This document shows, piece after piece, positions 1 through 9,011 of a stretch of 64,000 nucleotides of DNA. Each line of letters starts with the position of its first letter. The stretch's first letter is position 1. Source of the stretch: JAAYCI01 sp031549285 (GTDB lineage Bacteria; Bacillota; Clostridia; Oscillospirales; Ruminococcaceae); NCBI GenBank assembly GCA_031549285.1, contig JAVBPZ010000009.1, positions 1-64,000 on the forward strand, written 5' to 3'. The translations under genes were made by a program, and so were the position numbers. The notes under the pieces were generated by a model, which saw nothing but the letters and a program-made list of their open reading frames with translations, did no database searches and had not been told where the DNA came from.

Positions 1-89
1 AACTGCTCTTTGTTAGCACATTGGTAACTGATAGCCGCTTTATTAACACAAAGGGCAAGGGCCTTACAGCTAAAGCAAAGGACTGTCCG

Positions 90-128
90 ACCACCGGCAT
101 AGCCGGTGGTGTTCTCGTGCTAAAGCAC
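90..128. repeat. hairpin pair resembling an IS200/IS605 end
   Basis: A perfect 9-bp hairpin (ACCACCGGC at 90-98, GCCGGTGGT at 102-110, loop ATA) is followed by a second one (GTGCT-AA-AGCAC, 117-128). Subterminal hairpins of this CCACCGGC/GCCGGTGG type are common at ends of IS200/IS605-family elements. No transposase gene lies in the first 190 bases, so the rest would be outside the window or lost. Identification is by resemblance only. Confidence 0.3.
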
Positions 129-138
129 AAACCATAAA

Positions 139-163
139 AAAAGGCACGCTATGTGTGCCTTTT
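139..163 (-). terminator. intrinsic terminator of the zincin-like gene
   Basis: AAAAGGCAC (139-147) pairs perfectly with GTGCCTTTT (155-163) around a 7-nt loop. The A-tract on the plus strand gives a U-tract on the minus strand, and the site lies just past the stop of the minus-strand gene at 196. Confidence 0.6.
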
Positions 164-195
164 CTAGCTGTATTCTCACTCTGCCGGGCAATGCC

Positions 196-792
196 TTATG
201 CCGACGCATTCAGCCCCTCGGCCGCCTTTTCATTCGCGTTCGCCGCGGCATAGCCGCTGGCAGCGGCGCTGCGGCTGACCGTCTGGGTGGTGCCACCGGC
301 AATATAGGTGCGGCCACACTCGGGACAAATGCCGGTGTGCAGCACGATATTCTGCGAGACAATCTCGCCGCCTTCGCTTTCCACCTTGGCTTTTTCGTGC
401 ATCACGTGTTCCATTTCATGGCCCAACACCACGCTGGCTGCCATGCCGGGATCAATGGTTGCGGCATTTTTAAAGGAGACGCCCGGGTCGTTGGACCCAT
501 CCTGGTACATGCGCTCTTTACAGGTGCGGCAGGCCCCGTCAAACTGGTTCTGCATCACCTTTGCCTCGGCTTTGCTGCGCAGCAGGGCGTCCTGTGCCGC
601 CGCTGCGTCCGGCAACAGGCCGGTGGCCGCGTCCTGCTGTGCGCCGGAAAGGCCGGCGGCGGACGCTGTGCTGTCAAAAGCTGACGCACCGCCGCCCTGC
701 ACCGCAGATGCTCCGCTGTTTTGCGCCGCAGAATACCCGCCAAATACACCGGCGGATCCCATCGTACCCTGTGAAAAACCTACAGGCAACAT
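196..792 (-). CDS. small zincin-like protein with HExxH and two CxxC pairs
   Basis: This is a 198-aa soluble protein. The first 75 residues are rich in Gly, Ala and Ser and probably disordered. The ordered part holds CRTC (C88, C91), an HEMEH motif (H125-H129) with the HExxH zinc-protease signature, and CPEC (C156, C159). The arrangement resembles the SprA-related putative metalloprotease family, but the family call is tentative and the substrate unknown. The ATG at 792 has a good SD (AGAGGTGAT). A promoter lies at 932-960 and a terminator follows the gene, so it appears to be a single-gene transcript. Confidence 0.6.
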   Translation of the reverse strand: MLPVGFSQGTMGSAGVFGGYSAAQNSGASAVQGGGASAFDSTASAAGLSGAQQDAATGLLPDAAAAQDALLRSKAEAKVMQNQFDGACRTCKERMYQDGSNDPGVSFKNAATIDPGMAASVVLGHEMEHVMHEKAKVESEGGEIVSQNIVLHTGICPECGRTYIAGGTTQTVSRSAAASGYAAANANEKAAEGLNASA

Positions 793-931
793 GCCATCAC
801 CTCTTTTCGCAAAACTTCAAAAGCCACCCGCGCTGTGCCAGCCGATAACCGGCCACATTATTTCCTGCGCGATGCCGCTTGCGTCTTCGCGGAAAACTCC
901 CCATCAAACTGACCATCTGGAAAGGTGGCTC

Positions 932-960
932 ATTATAATATGTACCTAAAGAAAAAGCAA
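932..960 (-). promoter_or_regulatory. promoter for the zincin-like gene
   Basis: On the minus strand TTGCTT (960-955) and TATAAT (937-932) are separated by exactly 17 bp. This implies a leader of about 135 nt before the ATG at 792. The 793-1078 gap otherwise holds nothing recognisable. Confidence 0.6.
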
Positions 961-1078
961 GTCCTTTTTTTATTTCCCTTATGCTGTTTTTGCGCCCGCT
1001 CACGCTAAGGCGAAACGGAATGCCTGCGACAACACGCAGGATGAACACCCCATCGCCGCAAGACCCCGGCGCCGGCGC

Positions 1079-2098
1079 CTACAGAACCCCGGAGTAAAAT
1101 TCCGGCTTTAAGCTGCGGGAAAACAGGGCGTCCAGCGCCTGCCGCGGCGGAACCTTTTCATACAAAATGCGGTACACTGCCGTCGAAATGGGCAGGTCCA
1201 CGCCGGTTTGCCCGCCCAGCGCAATCAACGCGCGCACAGTGTGGTACCCCTCTGCCAGGGCGTCGTACGGCTGGTCTTTAACGAAGTTTTCGCCAAATTG
1301 CCGGTTGTGGCTGTGGCGACTGAACACCGTCGCCTCATAATCCCCCAGGTGGCACAAGCCATAGGCGGACAGTTCTTTTCCGCCCAGCGCCACAATCAGG
1401 CGGGCCACCTCGCGGGTACCGCGGCTCATCAGTGCGCCTTTCAGGCAGGTCAAGCCATAGCCGTCCAGCATACCGGCGGCAATACCCACCACATTCTTTG
1501 CCGCGGCGCCTATCTCGTTCCCCACCAGGTCGTCTCCATAATAAAACCGTACCAAATCGCTGGAAAACGCCTCCACCAGCTGTTGCTTGTCTGTATCTTT
1601 CTCGGCATCTATCACCATGCAGTTGGGCACGCCGTGCACAAACTCCTGCACATGCCCCGGACCCAGCCACACGGCGCTGCGGCACCCGGCACCCGCCGTT
1701 TCCGCCACCACCTGGCTCAGGCGCAGCCCGCTGCCTATTTCCAGCCCCTTCATGCACAGCACATACAGCTTGTCCTTCGCGCCTGCTTCTGTCAGTTGCC
1801 CCATCAGTTCACGCAGGTTTTGCGATGCAATCGAAATGATAATCACTTCATTTTGCAGCACGCGATGCAAATCTGTGGTCAATTCCACCTCTGCCGGCAG
1901 GGTGAGCAGATCATTTTGCCGTGTTTCGCACAAAGCAAGCATATTTTCGCTACCCGGCCGGCCGTACAGCACCGGCTGGTGGCCTATTTTTTCAAGATAC
2001 CACGCCAAAAATGTACCCCAGCGCCCCGGCCCAATAATGGATACCTGCAATACAAGCACTTCCTTTTCTTCGCATCTGTAGACTGGGGCGGCCCGCAT
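1079..2098 (-). CDS. gpsA: glycerol-3-phosphate dehydrogenase [NAD(P)+]
   Basis: GpsA reduces dihydroxyacetone phosphate to sn-glycerol 3-phosphate, the backbone precursor of phospholipids, in the cytosol. The N-terminal Rossmann nucleotide loop is visible as GPGRWG. The central GAAAKNVVGIAAG segment with its conserved Lys, and the C-terminal helical domain, are typical. At 339 aa it is slightly long. The ATG at 2098 has an SD (GGGAG), but the family usually begins a few residues before the glycine loop, which would fit a TTG at 2050 preceded by AAGGA. It follows the telA-membrane protein genes on the same strand and may be co-transcribed. Product identity is secure, start uncertain. Confidence 0.9.
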   Translation of the reverse strand: MRAAPVYRCEEKEVLVLQVSIIGPGRWGTFLAWYLEKIGHQPVLYGRPGSENMLALCETRQNDLLTLPAEVELTTDLHRVLQNEVIIISIASQNLRELMGQLTEAGAKDKLYVLCMKGLEIGSGLRLSQVVAETAGAGCRSAVWLGPGHVQEFVHGVPNCMVIDAEKDTDKQQLVEAFSSDLVRFYYGDDLVGNEIGAAAKNVVGIAAGMLDGYGLTCLKGALMSRGTREVARLIVALGGKELSAYGLCHLGDYEATVFSRHSHNRQFGENFVKDQPYDALAEGYHTVRALIALGGQTGVDLPISTAVYRILYEKVPPRQALDALFSRSLKPEFYSGVL

Positions 2099-2128
2099 TC
2101 ATCCGCTCCCGTTAGTCATAAGCAACCT

Positions 2129-4408
2129 TCATGCCTCCGGCAGCTGATATATGCGCACCATCGGGGAATCATACACCAGCACCATCTCGCTCATTTGGGT
2201 GTCTGTGCCAGGATATTGGGTGGAATACACCAGGTAATCGATACCGGCCTCGCGGCACAGCTGCACCACCTGTTCCGGCTCTGTGGCGGGTGAAAACAGC
2301 GCGTCGTTCGTCTGGATGCGCTTCACGATGGTTTTCTCATCCACACCCATGTTGGTCTTGGCATATTGAAAGCCTTCCATGTATCCCTGCCGCTCGCAAA
2401 ACGCAGAGTACAGATTACTAATGCCTTCCGCATGCCCCTCGGTGTGAATGCGGTTGGTCGCAAACATGGCATCCTGTGGGCTGTTGTCCCGTAGCCATAG
2501 CATGGCCGCCTCGTCGTCCGGCGTCACCACCACCGCATAGGGATATTTTTCCACAATGCCCAAGTCCCACGCCAATTGGCGCGCCCCGCTGCCAATCATG
2601 TTAACATACAAAAACCCGGTGGTAAGCACCCCCACCGCCCCACACACCGCCACGCCGCAGACAAACACCTTCTGGCAGGTGGTTTTAAAACCTTTAGGGG
2701 AATTTTTCGCAGGCCAGCGCAGATACTCTATGTTATCCACCGCCAGCAGATTGACAAAGAAAACGGCGGCAAACAAGAAATACACCTGGCTCATGGAGGG
2801 GTGCACAAACAAAAAATACGCCAGCAACCCGCCTATAGCCACCGCGTTAAACAACAGGCGTTCCGGCGGCAGCGACGCAAAGCGCCGCGCATCTCGTCCC
2901 ATGCCCCGCGCAAACAGTGGGAACTGGGCCGGCATCATTAAAAAGCTTTGCAGTACCCACAAAAACGGGATGCAAACAAGCCACAAATAATAGTTTTTAT
3001 GCCATATCAACTCTAAAATATTTCCAAAATAGCCAATCGACAGGGTGCCGGTCCAGCTGAAGCGCATGCTGTCATTGGCACCGCTGCTGAACATGGCAAA
3101 GTAAATGACCAGGAACAGCCCGGCCAGCACCGTGCCCAGCAGCATACCTCGCACGCCGGTACGCTTTTGGAAAAGGCCAATGAGCAATGTTAGCACCAGC
3201 GCCACGGTGACCAGCGCCGCCAGCGGGCCTTTTGCAAAACACAGCATGACAAACGCGCAGATGAGCAGCAAGGTATGCAGCACCCCTGCCTTGTACTTCT
3301 TGCGCGCGGCCGCCACAAACAGGCCGCAGAAAATGCACAGATACATTACCGCGGTTGCCTGGCTGTTGATGTTGGTAATAAGATGCCGGATATTGCCGTT
3401 CCAAAAAACACTCGTGCCGTTGGGCAGAATCTTCCACAGGCTGGCGCAGCTGAATAAAAACAGCGACCAGGTAAACAGCAGCGGTTTAAATACCTCATTT
3501 TCTTTCTGCCAAAGCAGCCGACCAAACCGGAACAGGCACAGCAGCATGGCCGCCAGCACAAACGGCTGCATATAAAAAGCAATGATATTATACGCGGAAA
3601 TGCCGCTGACCAAAGACAGCGCGCCGGCCACCAGTTCCGTAAGATAATGGTAGTGCAGCCGAACGTCAAAAAAGCGGATGTCCTGCGGCGGAAACGCCAG
3701 CTTGAAGCTGTTTGCGTTGCCCACATTCCACAGCATGTCATGGTTCAGCAGCATGTCCCCCACCGCGCTGGGGCGGGCGTTCTTCACCACCCCAGCAAAG
3801 GTATACACCACCAGCAGTGCCGCAAACAGCAAAATCAGCATCCATTGGTACGCCTGTGGCCGGGTGTGCCAAATCTTGCGCGGGGCCGATTTTGCAGCAG
3901 CTTTCCCGTCACCCCGGTACAGCCGCCAAACGCTCCACCCGACAAAAACAGCGCTGAGCACCGGCGGCAAAACGCGCAGCAGCCACAGCAGCTGCAACCG
4001 CATGGAAAAACAATACAACACGGCAAAAAAACCGGTCCCCAGCAATACTGCCAGCGGCCCAAAATACCCCGCCGCCAGTTTTTCCACCCGCAGCACTCTG
4101 GCGGCCAGCAGCCCCGGCAGCACAATGTACCCCAGCAACACCAGCGCAAACAACGCCCACTCCGCCACGCTGCCGCCGCAATATGCCACTAGAACAAGAT
4201 ACAAGACCAGAGCGGCCGCCGTAATGGCCGCTTTGGTCTTGGCAAATCCTTCATACAAATGGTACAGCGTCTTTTTCAGAATATATCCCTCCCGGGGAAA
4301 GGCATCGGTGGAAAACCATAGGCCCCTGCCCCCTGTAAAACAACAAGCCCTCGGCCCACTTTCCGTTTCACGGCCGGCGCAACAGAACGCCCCGCACAAA
4401 CCAATCAC
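2129..4408 (-). CDS. large polytopic membrane protein, unknown function
   Basis: This roughly 715-759-aa protein has about a dozen hydrophobic segments starting near residue 58, then a soluble C-terminal part of about 170 residues (from about residue 590). A conserved-looking loop after the first helices contains LNHDMLWN and LHYHYLTE. Acidic/His-containing first periplasmic loops occur in GT-C-fold glycosyltransferases and related DUF families, so a lipid-linked sugar enzyme is possible but unproven. The start is unclear: GTG 4408 lies 2 nt past the telA stop with weak SD and a Cys-rich, non-membrane leader. A strong GGGAGGG (4293-4287) precedes ATT 4282/CTG 4279, directly before a plausible N-terminus (KKTLYHLYEG). 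It sits between telA and gpsA. Confidence 0.6.
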   Translation of the reverse strand: MIGLCGAFCCAGRETESGPRACCFTGGRGLWFSTDAFPREGYILKKTLYHLYEGFAKTKAAITAAALVLYLVLVAYCGGSVAEWALFALVLLGYIVLPGLLAARVLRVEKLAAGYFGPLAVLLGTGFFAVLYCFSMRLQLLWLLRVLPPVLSAVFVGWSVWRLYRGDGKAAAKSAPRKIWHTRPQAYQWMLILLFAALLVVYTFAGVVKNARPSAVGDMLLNHDMLWNVGNANSFKLAFPPQDIRFFDVRLHYHYLTELVAGALSLVSGISAYNIIAFYMQPFVLAAMLLCLFRFGRLLWQKENEVFKPLLFTWSLFLFSCASLWKILPNGTSVFWNGNIRHLITNINSQATAVMYLCIFCGLFVAAARKKYKAGVLHTLLLICAFVMLCFAKGPLAALVTVALVLTLLIGLFQKRTGVRGMLLGTVLAGLFLVIYFAMFSSGANDSMRFSWTGTLSIGYFGNILELIWHKNYYLWLVCIPFLWVLQSFLMMPAQFPLFARGMGRDARRFASLPPERLLFNAVAIGGLLAYFLFVHPSMSQVYFLFAAVFFVNLLAVDNIEYLRWPAKNSPKGFKTTCQKVFVCGVAVCGAVGVLTTGFLYVNMIGSGARQLAWDLGIVEKYPYAVVVTPDDEAAMLWLRDNSPQDAMFATNRIHTEGHAEGISNLYSAFCERQGYMEGFQYAKTNMGVDEKTIVKRIQTNDALFSPATEPEQVVQLCREAGIDYLVYSTQYPGTDTQMSEMVLVYDSPMVRIYQLPEA

Positions 4409-4409
4409 A

Positions 4410-5594
4410 TCAGTCCCGCAGCTGCAGCAATTTTTGTTTCAATTCACCCTCAATGCGGGCCAACTCCCCTTCCGCCGCCGCGCGTTTTTGCCGGCCCTCG
4501 GTCTGGATACGCACCACCTCGTCCAGCGTGGTAATCAGGTTCTGGTTGGTCTGCTGCAGCGTCTCAATCTCCACGATGCCGCGCTCAGATTCCTTGGCGG
4601 TTTCAATGGACGATGTCTTCAGCATCTCGCTGTTTTTGCGCAGCAGGTCATTGGTCATGTCGGTCACTTCCCGCTGGGCTGCCGCCGCCTGCTGCGAATG
4701 CGCCACCCCCAGTGCCAGCACCATCTGGCTCTTCCACAGCGGAATGGTGTTGGTCAGGGTGGACTGTATCTTCTCGCTCATCAGCACGTCATTGTTTTGA
4801 ATCAGGCGAATCTGCGGCGCCATCTGGATGGAAATGGTGCGGGTCAGCTCTAAATCGTGCAGCTTCTTTTCAAAACGGTCCAACAAGTTGGCATAATCGT
4901 TCGCCGCCTGCGCATCTTCCGGCAGGCCGGTTTCTTTTGCCTTTGCCTTCAGCGCCGGCAGCTCGGTTTTTTCTGCATCGGCCAGCCTTTTCTTGCCCGC
5001 CAAAATATACATGGTCAGTTCCTTGAAATACACCACGTTTTGCTCGTACATTTTGTCCAGCATCGAGATATCTTTTATCAGCGTAACCTGGTGGTTTTCC
5101 AGCGCCGACATAATCTCGTTCACATTCTTTTCCGCGGTGGAGTACCGGGCCCGCAGCGAGGTCACCTTATTGGAGGCCTTTTTGAACATGCCGCCAAAGA
5201 ACCCGCTTTTTTCCGTTTCTTCCACGCTGAAGCTTTTCAACTGGGTCACCAGGCCGGTCAGCATGCCGCCCACTTCGCCCAGGTCCTTGGACCGTACGCT
5301 GGACAGGGCGCTCTCGGAAAAAGTGGTCATCTTCTTTTGCGCGCCGCTGCCATACTGCAAAATCAGGCTGGAATCATGCAGGTCTATCTTTCCCGCAAAC
5401 TCATCCACCTGTTTTTGTTCAGCGGGGGTCAGGTTCGCGCGCTCGGATATTTCCTCCACCTTTGCCACGCCTGGGGCATTCGGCAACACCACCGGCGTCG
5501 TTTCCAGTACCAGCTGGGGTTCGGCGCCTGGCACCTCCAGCACAATAGCCTCCTGCTGCTCTGCCGTTTCGTTAGTTTTCTTTTCTTCGCTCAT
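4410..5594 (-). CDS. telA: TelA-family toxic anion resistance protein
   Basis: This 394-aa, mostly alpha-helical cytosolic protein matches the TelA family (tellurite/toxic-anion resistance). Residues 1-60 form a charged, low-complexity leader. The rest is long helices, including the ENHQVTLIKDISMLDKMYE region and the C-terminal Q/E-rich coiled coil typical of the family. The biochemical role of TelA is not established; members often sit beside XpaC, as here, and are linked to envelope or antibiotic stress. The ATG at 5594 is preceded by GAGAGGAAGGC. It is followed without a gap by the membrane protein gene. Confidence 0.85.
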   Translation of the reverse strand: MSEEKKTNETAEQQEAIVLEVPGAEPQLVLETTPVVLPNAPGVAKVEEISERANLTPAEQKQVDEFAGKIDLHDSSLILQYGSGAQKKMTTFSESALSSVRSKDLGEVGGMLTGLVTQLKSFSVEETEKSGFFGGMFKKASNKVTSLRARYSTAEKNVNEIMSALENHQVTLIKDISMLDKMYEQNVVYFKELTMYILAGKKRLADAEKTELPALKAKAKETGLPEDAQAANDYANLLDRFEKKLHDLELTRTISIQMAPQIRLIQNNDVLMSEKIQSTLTNTIPLWKSQMVLALGVAHSQQAAAAQREVTDMTNDLLRKNSEMLKTSSIETAKESERGIVEIETLQQTNQNLITTLDEVVRIQTEGRQKRAAAEGELARIEGELKQKLLQLRD

Positions 5595-5715
5595 GGTATT
5601 TGCCTTCCTCTCTTGTATGAGTTAGCCCTACGCAACTATGGTTAGCCTATGTAAACTTCTTGATTCTTCACATTCTTCCACCGTACGCTTCACTTGTGCG
5701 GCACTCCGCCTGCCC

Positions 5716-6972
5716 TTACCACGGCTCGCGTCCATTTTCCGGCATAGCACCCATCTCCGGGCTTATCTCGAACTTGTTTCCGGTCAGGCCCTCTTGCTCC
5801 AGCACGGTTTTCAGCGCCTGAATATCGGTGGTAACGTCCAGCGTGTCCTCCTGGTACAGGCTTTCCAGCAGGTTGCGGAATGCCGTGTTGATGGTATCCA
5901 GCGCCGCCTCAATATCCCGGCGGGCGGCCTGCACTGCCTCGCTGCGCACCTGCATCTCTTCATACTGGCGGTACTTATCCACCAGTTTCAGTGTGGTGGG
6001 CAGGTAATAGCTCATGAACCGTCGGGTATCCGGCAGTTTTTGTGGGTTCTTTTCCACATAGGCGAAAATCTTCGCGGTGGTTTCCCCCAGCGTGGCCAGC
6101 TTTTCGCTTACTTCTTCCCCGGCAATGGCATTGTTCGCCTGGCGAATTTTTTCCAGCGTGGTTTTTCCCTCCTGCCGGAACTTTTCCAGTTCCGCGGTGG
6201 CGGGGTCTGCCAGACGCTTGTCGCGTTCAGCCACTTCTTTTTCCCGTTGCATACGGGCATTTTCCATTGCCATATACTGCTGGTAGGCATCTTCGCCCTG
6301 CATGATGCAGGTTTCCGCCTTGTCCATGCGCACATCCGGCATCAGGCGGCCCGCCATGGCGCGGCGGATATCTTTTTTTATCTTGGCCGCCGGCCACCCG
6401 GTAGCCGCGGATATCTCTTCAAAGGTGCGCACCGGCTTTTCCGCCAGCAGCGCGTAATAGGCCAGCACACGTTTTGCGCGGCGACGGCGGCCAAAACCAT
6501 ACACCATTACCCCGCCGCACAGCAAAAACGAAACAAACAGGGCCACCGCGCCGGCGCCAAATGTAGGGGCCATGCCGGGTATCAGCGCCAAAAAACCCAG
6601 TGCCACCGCTGCCAGGCCAAACCCCACCAACCCCACCGCGCCCAACACAATGGGAACCAGGCCGGAGGAGGTAGAAACATGTTTCGCTGGCGGGGCCGAC
6701 CCCTGCCACGCCGGACGCGCCGCGCCACCATGGTATGCACCGGCCGGTGCGCGCCCAGGCGATGCCGCCGGATGTGCCGGTTTTTGCGTGGTGTTTTGGC
6801 CTGTACCGCCCGCCGCGTTTTGGCCCTGTGCCTTCACGATAGGAATCTCCTTCACCGCGCCCTCCACCACCGGGCCAATATCCTTCAGGCGCGACAAATC
6901 CCCGCTGTGCAGCGCAGAGCGGACGATATCACCTATTTGTTTTCCGGTATCCTTTTGCGGTTTATCGTTCAC
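5716..6972 (-). CDS. XpaC-like (5-bromo-4-chloroindolyl phosphate hydrolysis) protein
   Basis: This 418-aa protein has an N-terminal segment IVRSALHSGDLSRLKDIG typical of the XpaC family, a Pro/Gly/Ala-rich linker, two hydrophobic helices around residues 145-200 and a helical C-terminal domain. The family is named after a B. subtilis activity on an indolyl phosphate dye; its true function is unknown and it nearly always pairs with TelA. The start is taken as GTG 6972 because AAGGAG lies 8 nt upstream; the ATG-type extension to 7026 is out of register with this SD. It is probably the first gene of an xpaC-telA-membrane protein-gpsA transcript. Confidence 0.8.
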   Translation of the reverse strand: MNDKPQKDTGKQIGDIVRSALHSGDLSRLKDIGPVVEGAVKEIPIVKAQGQNAAGGTGQNTTQKPAHPAASPGRAPAGAYHGGAARPAWQGSAPPAKHVSTSSGLVPIVLGAVGLVGFGLAAVALGFLALIPGMAPTFGAGAVALFVSFLLCGGVMVYGFGRRRRAKRVLAYYALLAEKPVRTFEEISAATGWPAAKIKKDIRRAMAGRLMPDVRMDKAETCIMQGEDAYQQYMAMENARMQREKEVAERDKRLADPATAELEKFRQEGKTTLEKIRQANNAIAGEEVSEKLATLGETTAKIFAYVEKNPQKLPDTRRFMSYYLPTTLKLVDKYRQYEEMQVRSEAVQAARRDIEAALDTINTAFRNLLESLYQEDTLDVTTDIQALKTVLEQEGLTGNKFEISPEMGAMPENGREPW

Positions 6973-7139
6973 GAATGCTTCTCCTTCGGTGGTATGGCAA
7001 AAAACAGTCAGCAACGCAGGATGCAAAAAACAAGGGAAATCCCGCGCGAATGATACAACATTTGGTGCCGAAATGCAGTGTATACCCTGTAAAACAGGCA
7101 GACCGCAGGTTACATATCGTACCGTACGAATCGTGTAAT

Positions 7140-7168
7140 ATTATACTATACCCTGCCGTTTTGCACAA
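7140..7168 (-). promoter_or_regulatory. promoter for xpaC-telA operon
   Basis: The minus strand shows TTGTGC (7168-7163), a 17-bp spacer and TATAAT (7145-7140). The leader carries two small dyads, CCTGT-AAA-ACAGG (7085-7097) and TCGTAC-C-GTACGA (7117-7129), which could be operators or RNA hairpins. Confidence 0.55.
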
Positions 7169-7230
7169 CCTGTTTTGCCCGCGGTGCCGAGCGGCAAAAT
7201 ACCACTCCCCACACGCCGGCAGCACCGCCT

Positions 7231-7749
7231 TTACAGGCGTTTTGCCGACATTTCGGCATAGACCTGCCGCCCCGCAATCCGCTCCGAGCGCATCAAGCAG
7301 ACCCATTCCGAAAGCATTTCACACTGTGGGGTTTCCGGCGGAAACATCGCCTGCAGCCGCGCAAAATCTTCATCCCGCCGGAACTCCACCCGCCGTGCCA
7401 GCGTCAGGTGGGGGCGAAATGGTCGCTCTTCTATGGCAAAGCCTGCCGTTTGCAGGCCCGCCACCAACTGCGCCTGCAAACGCAGCAACGCTGCGTCCGG
7501 CCGCACCCCAGCCCGGCGGAAACGGTCGATTCCGGTAACCACCAGCGGAAACGGCGCTGTGTCCAGCGCGTGCACACAGGCGGCCGCAGCGTCTGCGTGG
7601 CCGCTTTCGCCAATAAACGCGAGGGTGAGGTGTGCGTTCTCTGGCGGAGGAATATCCGCACGCAGGCTGCGCAGCGCCACCTGGCGGGACATTTGTGCCA
7701 ACTGCTGCCGCGCCGCTTCCTCCAGCGGCAATGCCACAAACAGGCGCAT
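7231..7749 (-). CDS. thpR: RNA 2',3'-cyclic phosphodiesterase (2'-5' RNA ligase family)
   Basis: This 172-aa cytosolic enzyme belongs to the LigT/ThpR 2H phosphoesterase family, which hydrolyses 2',3'-cyclic phosphates on RNA and can ligate tRNA half-molecules through 2'-5' bonds in vitro. Both catalytic HxTx tetrads are present as HLTL, one near residue 42 and one near residue 125. The start is ATG 7749, directly before MRLFVALPL and behind AAAGGAGG; the longer in-frame extension upstream is not credible. It is downstream of sufB on the same strand, separated by a hairpin. Confidence 0.88.
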   Translation of the reverse strand: MRLFVALPLEEAARQQLAQMSRQVALRSLRADIPPPENAHLTLAFIGESGHADAAAACVHALDTAPFPLVVTGIDRFRRAGVRPDAALLRLQAQLVAGLQTAGFAIEERPFRPHLTLARRVEFRRDEDFARLQAMFPPETPQCEMLSEWVCLMRSERIAGRQVYAEMSAKRL

Positions 7750-7823
7750 ATCCCGGCCTCCTTTTCTGGGGAGTGTGTTCTCTACCCACACCGTATGGTG
7801 AAAATTTTCCACCCAATATGCCA

Positions 7824-7848
7824 ACAGGGCCGCGAAACGCGGCCCTGT
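7824..7848 (-). terminator. GC-rich hairpin between sufB and thpR
   Basis: An 11-bp perfect stem (ACAGGGCCGCG/CGCGGCCCTGT) with an AAA loop follows sufB. It lacks a clear U-tract on the minus strand, so termination may be partial. Confidence 0.4.
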
Positions 7849-8033
7849 ATTGTATCCCAAATCTTATTGTCTTCCCTGGGGGCACCGGGGGCTACTCACG
7901 CCCTTGCCTTCCGCTGGAAAGCCGCTCGCCGTCCATCTTTCATGCGGCAAACACTGTGTCCATGCACCGCTTTCCGCCGCCGCAAAAGATTCGCTCTGCC
8001 GGCCCACCCCTGCCCGTAAACGTCCGCAGATCA

Positions 8034-8975
8034 TCACTCCAGAAACGCGTCAATAATCACCTGCTCGGCGTCCGCTTCCGAAAGACCCAGCGTCTCCAGC
8101 TTAATCAGCTGCTCGTTGTTAATGCGCCCTATCGCAGCCTCATGCACAATCTCCGCATCGGGGTCGTTCGCCTCTATCGCCGGCACACTGCGCACCGACG
8201 CATGGTCCATAATGATGGCATCGCACTGGATGTGCGCGTGGCAGGCCGCGTTCCCGATAGCCACCGGTTTAAACTCCTGTTTGGAAAACTCCTTCGCCAC
8301 CGAGCGGGAAATGATGCGCGCGCTGGCGCCGTCCCCGTCCAGGTGTACGTCAATGTTGGACACCGCCAACTGCTTGCCGTGCGTCAGCAGTTTTTCCGTA
8401 ACCACCAGCTTTGCGTTTTTCTCCAGGTTGGCGGTGGTGTCCCGCACGGTGGAGGTAACCCCGGCAATTTGGGTCATTTCCATTTCACAGTAGGCGTCCT
8501 CCCCCAGGAATACCCGGGTGGTGGGGTTCAGCACCCGTTCACCGGTACCCTCCCCCTCGCCATAATGTTTTTCCGCATACCGCACCCGGGCGCCTTTGCC
8601 TATGTTGAAGGTATGCACACCGTCGTGTTCGCTTTTTTCACTGCCGCAGTTGTGTATGGCGCACCCGGCAATGATGGTCACGTCGGCGCCTTCGCCAATG
8701 ATAAAGTCGTTGTATACCATCTCATCCAGCCCGGTCTCGGTTAAAATGACCGGAATATGCACGCTTTCGTTTTTGGTTCCCGGCTTCACGATTACATCAA
8801 TGCCGGGCTTGCCGTCTTCCCGCGGCTGTATGGCGATGTTCTTGGTAGAAAACCGCTCCACCGTGCCGCCATTTTGCCGCAGGTTGAACGCACCCTCAAC
8901 CTTGCCCTCTATATCGGCAACCTCTTTCAAAAGGTTCCGGGAAATGGCGTCCAAATCCAATGCCTTTTTTTCCAT
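8034..8975 (-). CDS. sufB: SufB/SufD-family Fe-S scaffold protein (short, SmsB-like)
   Basis: This 313-aa protein is a short member of the SufB/SufD family, which forms the beta-helical scaffold on which Fe-S clusters are built with SufC. Recognisable segments are the DEMVYNDFIIGEGADV beta-helix core, AIHNCG and the C-terminal ALGHEAAIGRI-equivalent (HEAAIGRINNEQ), including the His-Glu stretch typical of SufB. It lacks the long N-terminal domain of E. coli SufB (about 495 aa). With sufC 36 nt upstream and no sufD, sufS or sufU nearby, it fits the minimal two-component SMS/SufBC system described in archaea and anaerobic bacteria. The ATG at 8975 has AGAAGGAGA. Confidence 0.85.
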   Translation of the reverse strand: MEKKALDLDAISRNLLKEVADIEGKVEGAFNLRQNGGTVERFSTKNIAIQPREDGKPGIDVIVKPGTKNESVHIPVILTETGLDEMVYNDFIIGEGADVTIIAGCAIHNCGSEKSEHDGVHTFNIGKGARVRYAEKHYGEGEGTGERVLNPTTRVFLGEDAYCEMEMTQIAGVTSTVRDTTANLEKNAKLVVTEKLLTHGKQLAVSNIDVHLDGDGASARIISRSVAKEFSKQEFKPVAIGNAACHAHIQCDAIIMDHASVRSVPAIEANDPDAEIVHEAAIGRINNEQLIKLETLGLSEADAEQVIIDAFLE

Positions 8976-9011
8976 GGTCTGTCTCCTTCTTCTATGCTCT
9001 TGCCCGATATT

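Noticed and set aside
797..1048. 83-aa frame upstream of the zincin-like gene
   Set aside because: It spans the promoter of that gene, has no SD and no recognisable family.
1208..2293. 361-aa open frame antisense to gpsA
   Set aside because: His/Gln-rich shadow translation of a GC-rich gene with no SD and no family resemblance; gpsA on the other strand is clear.
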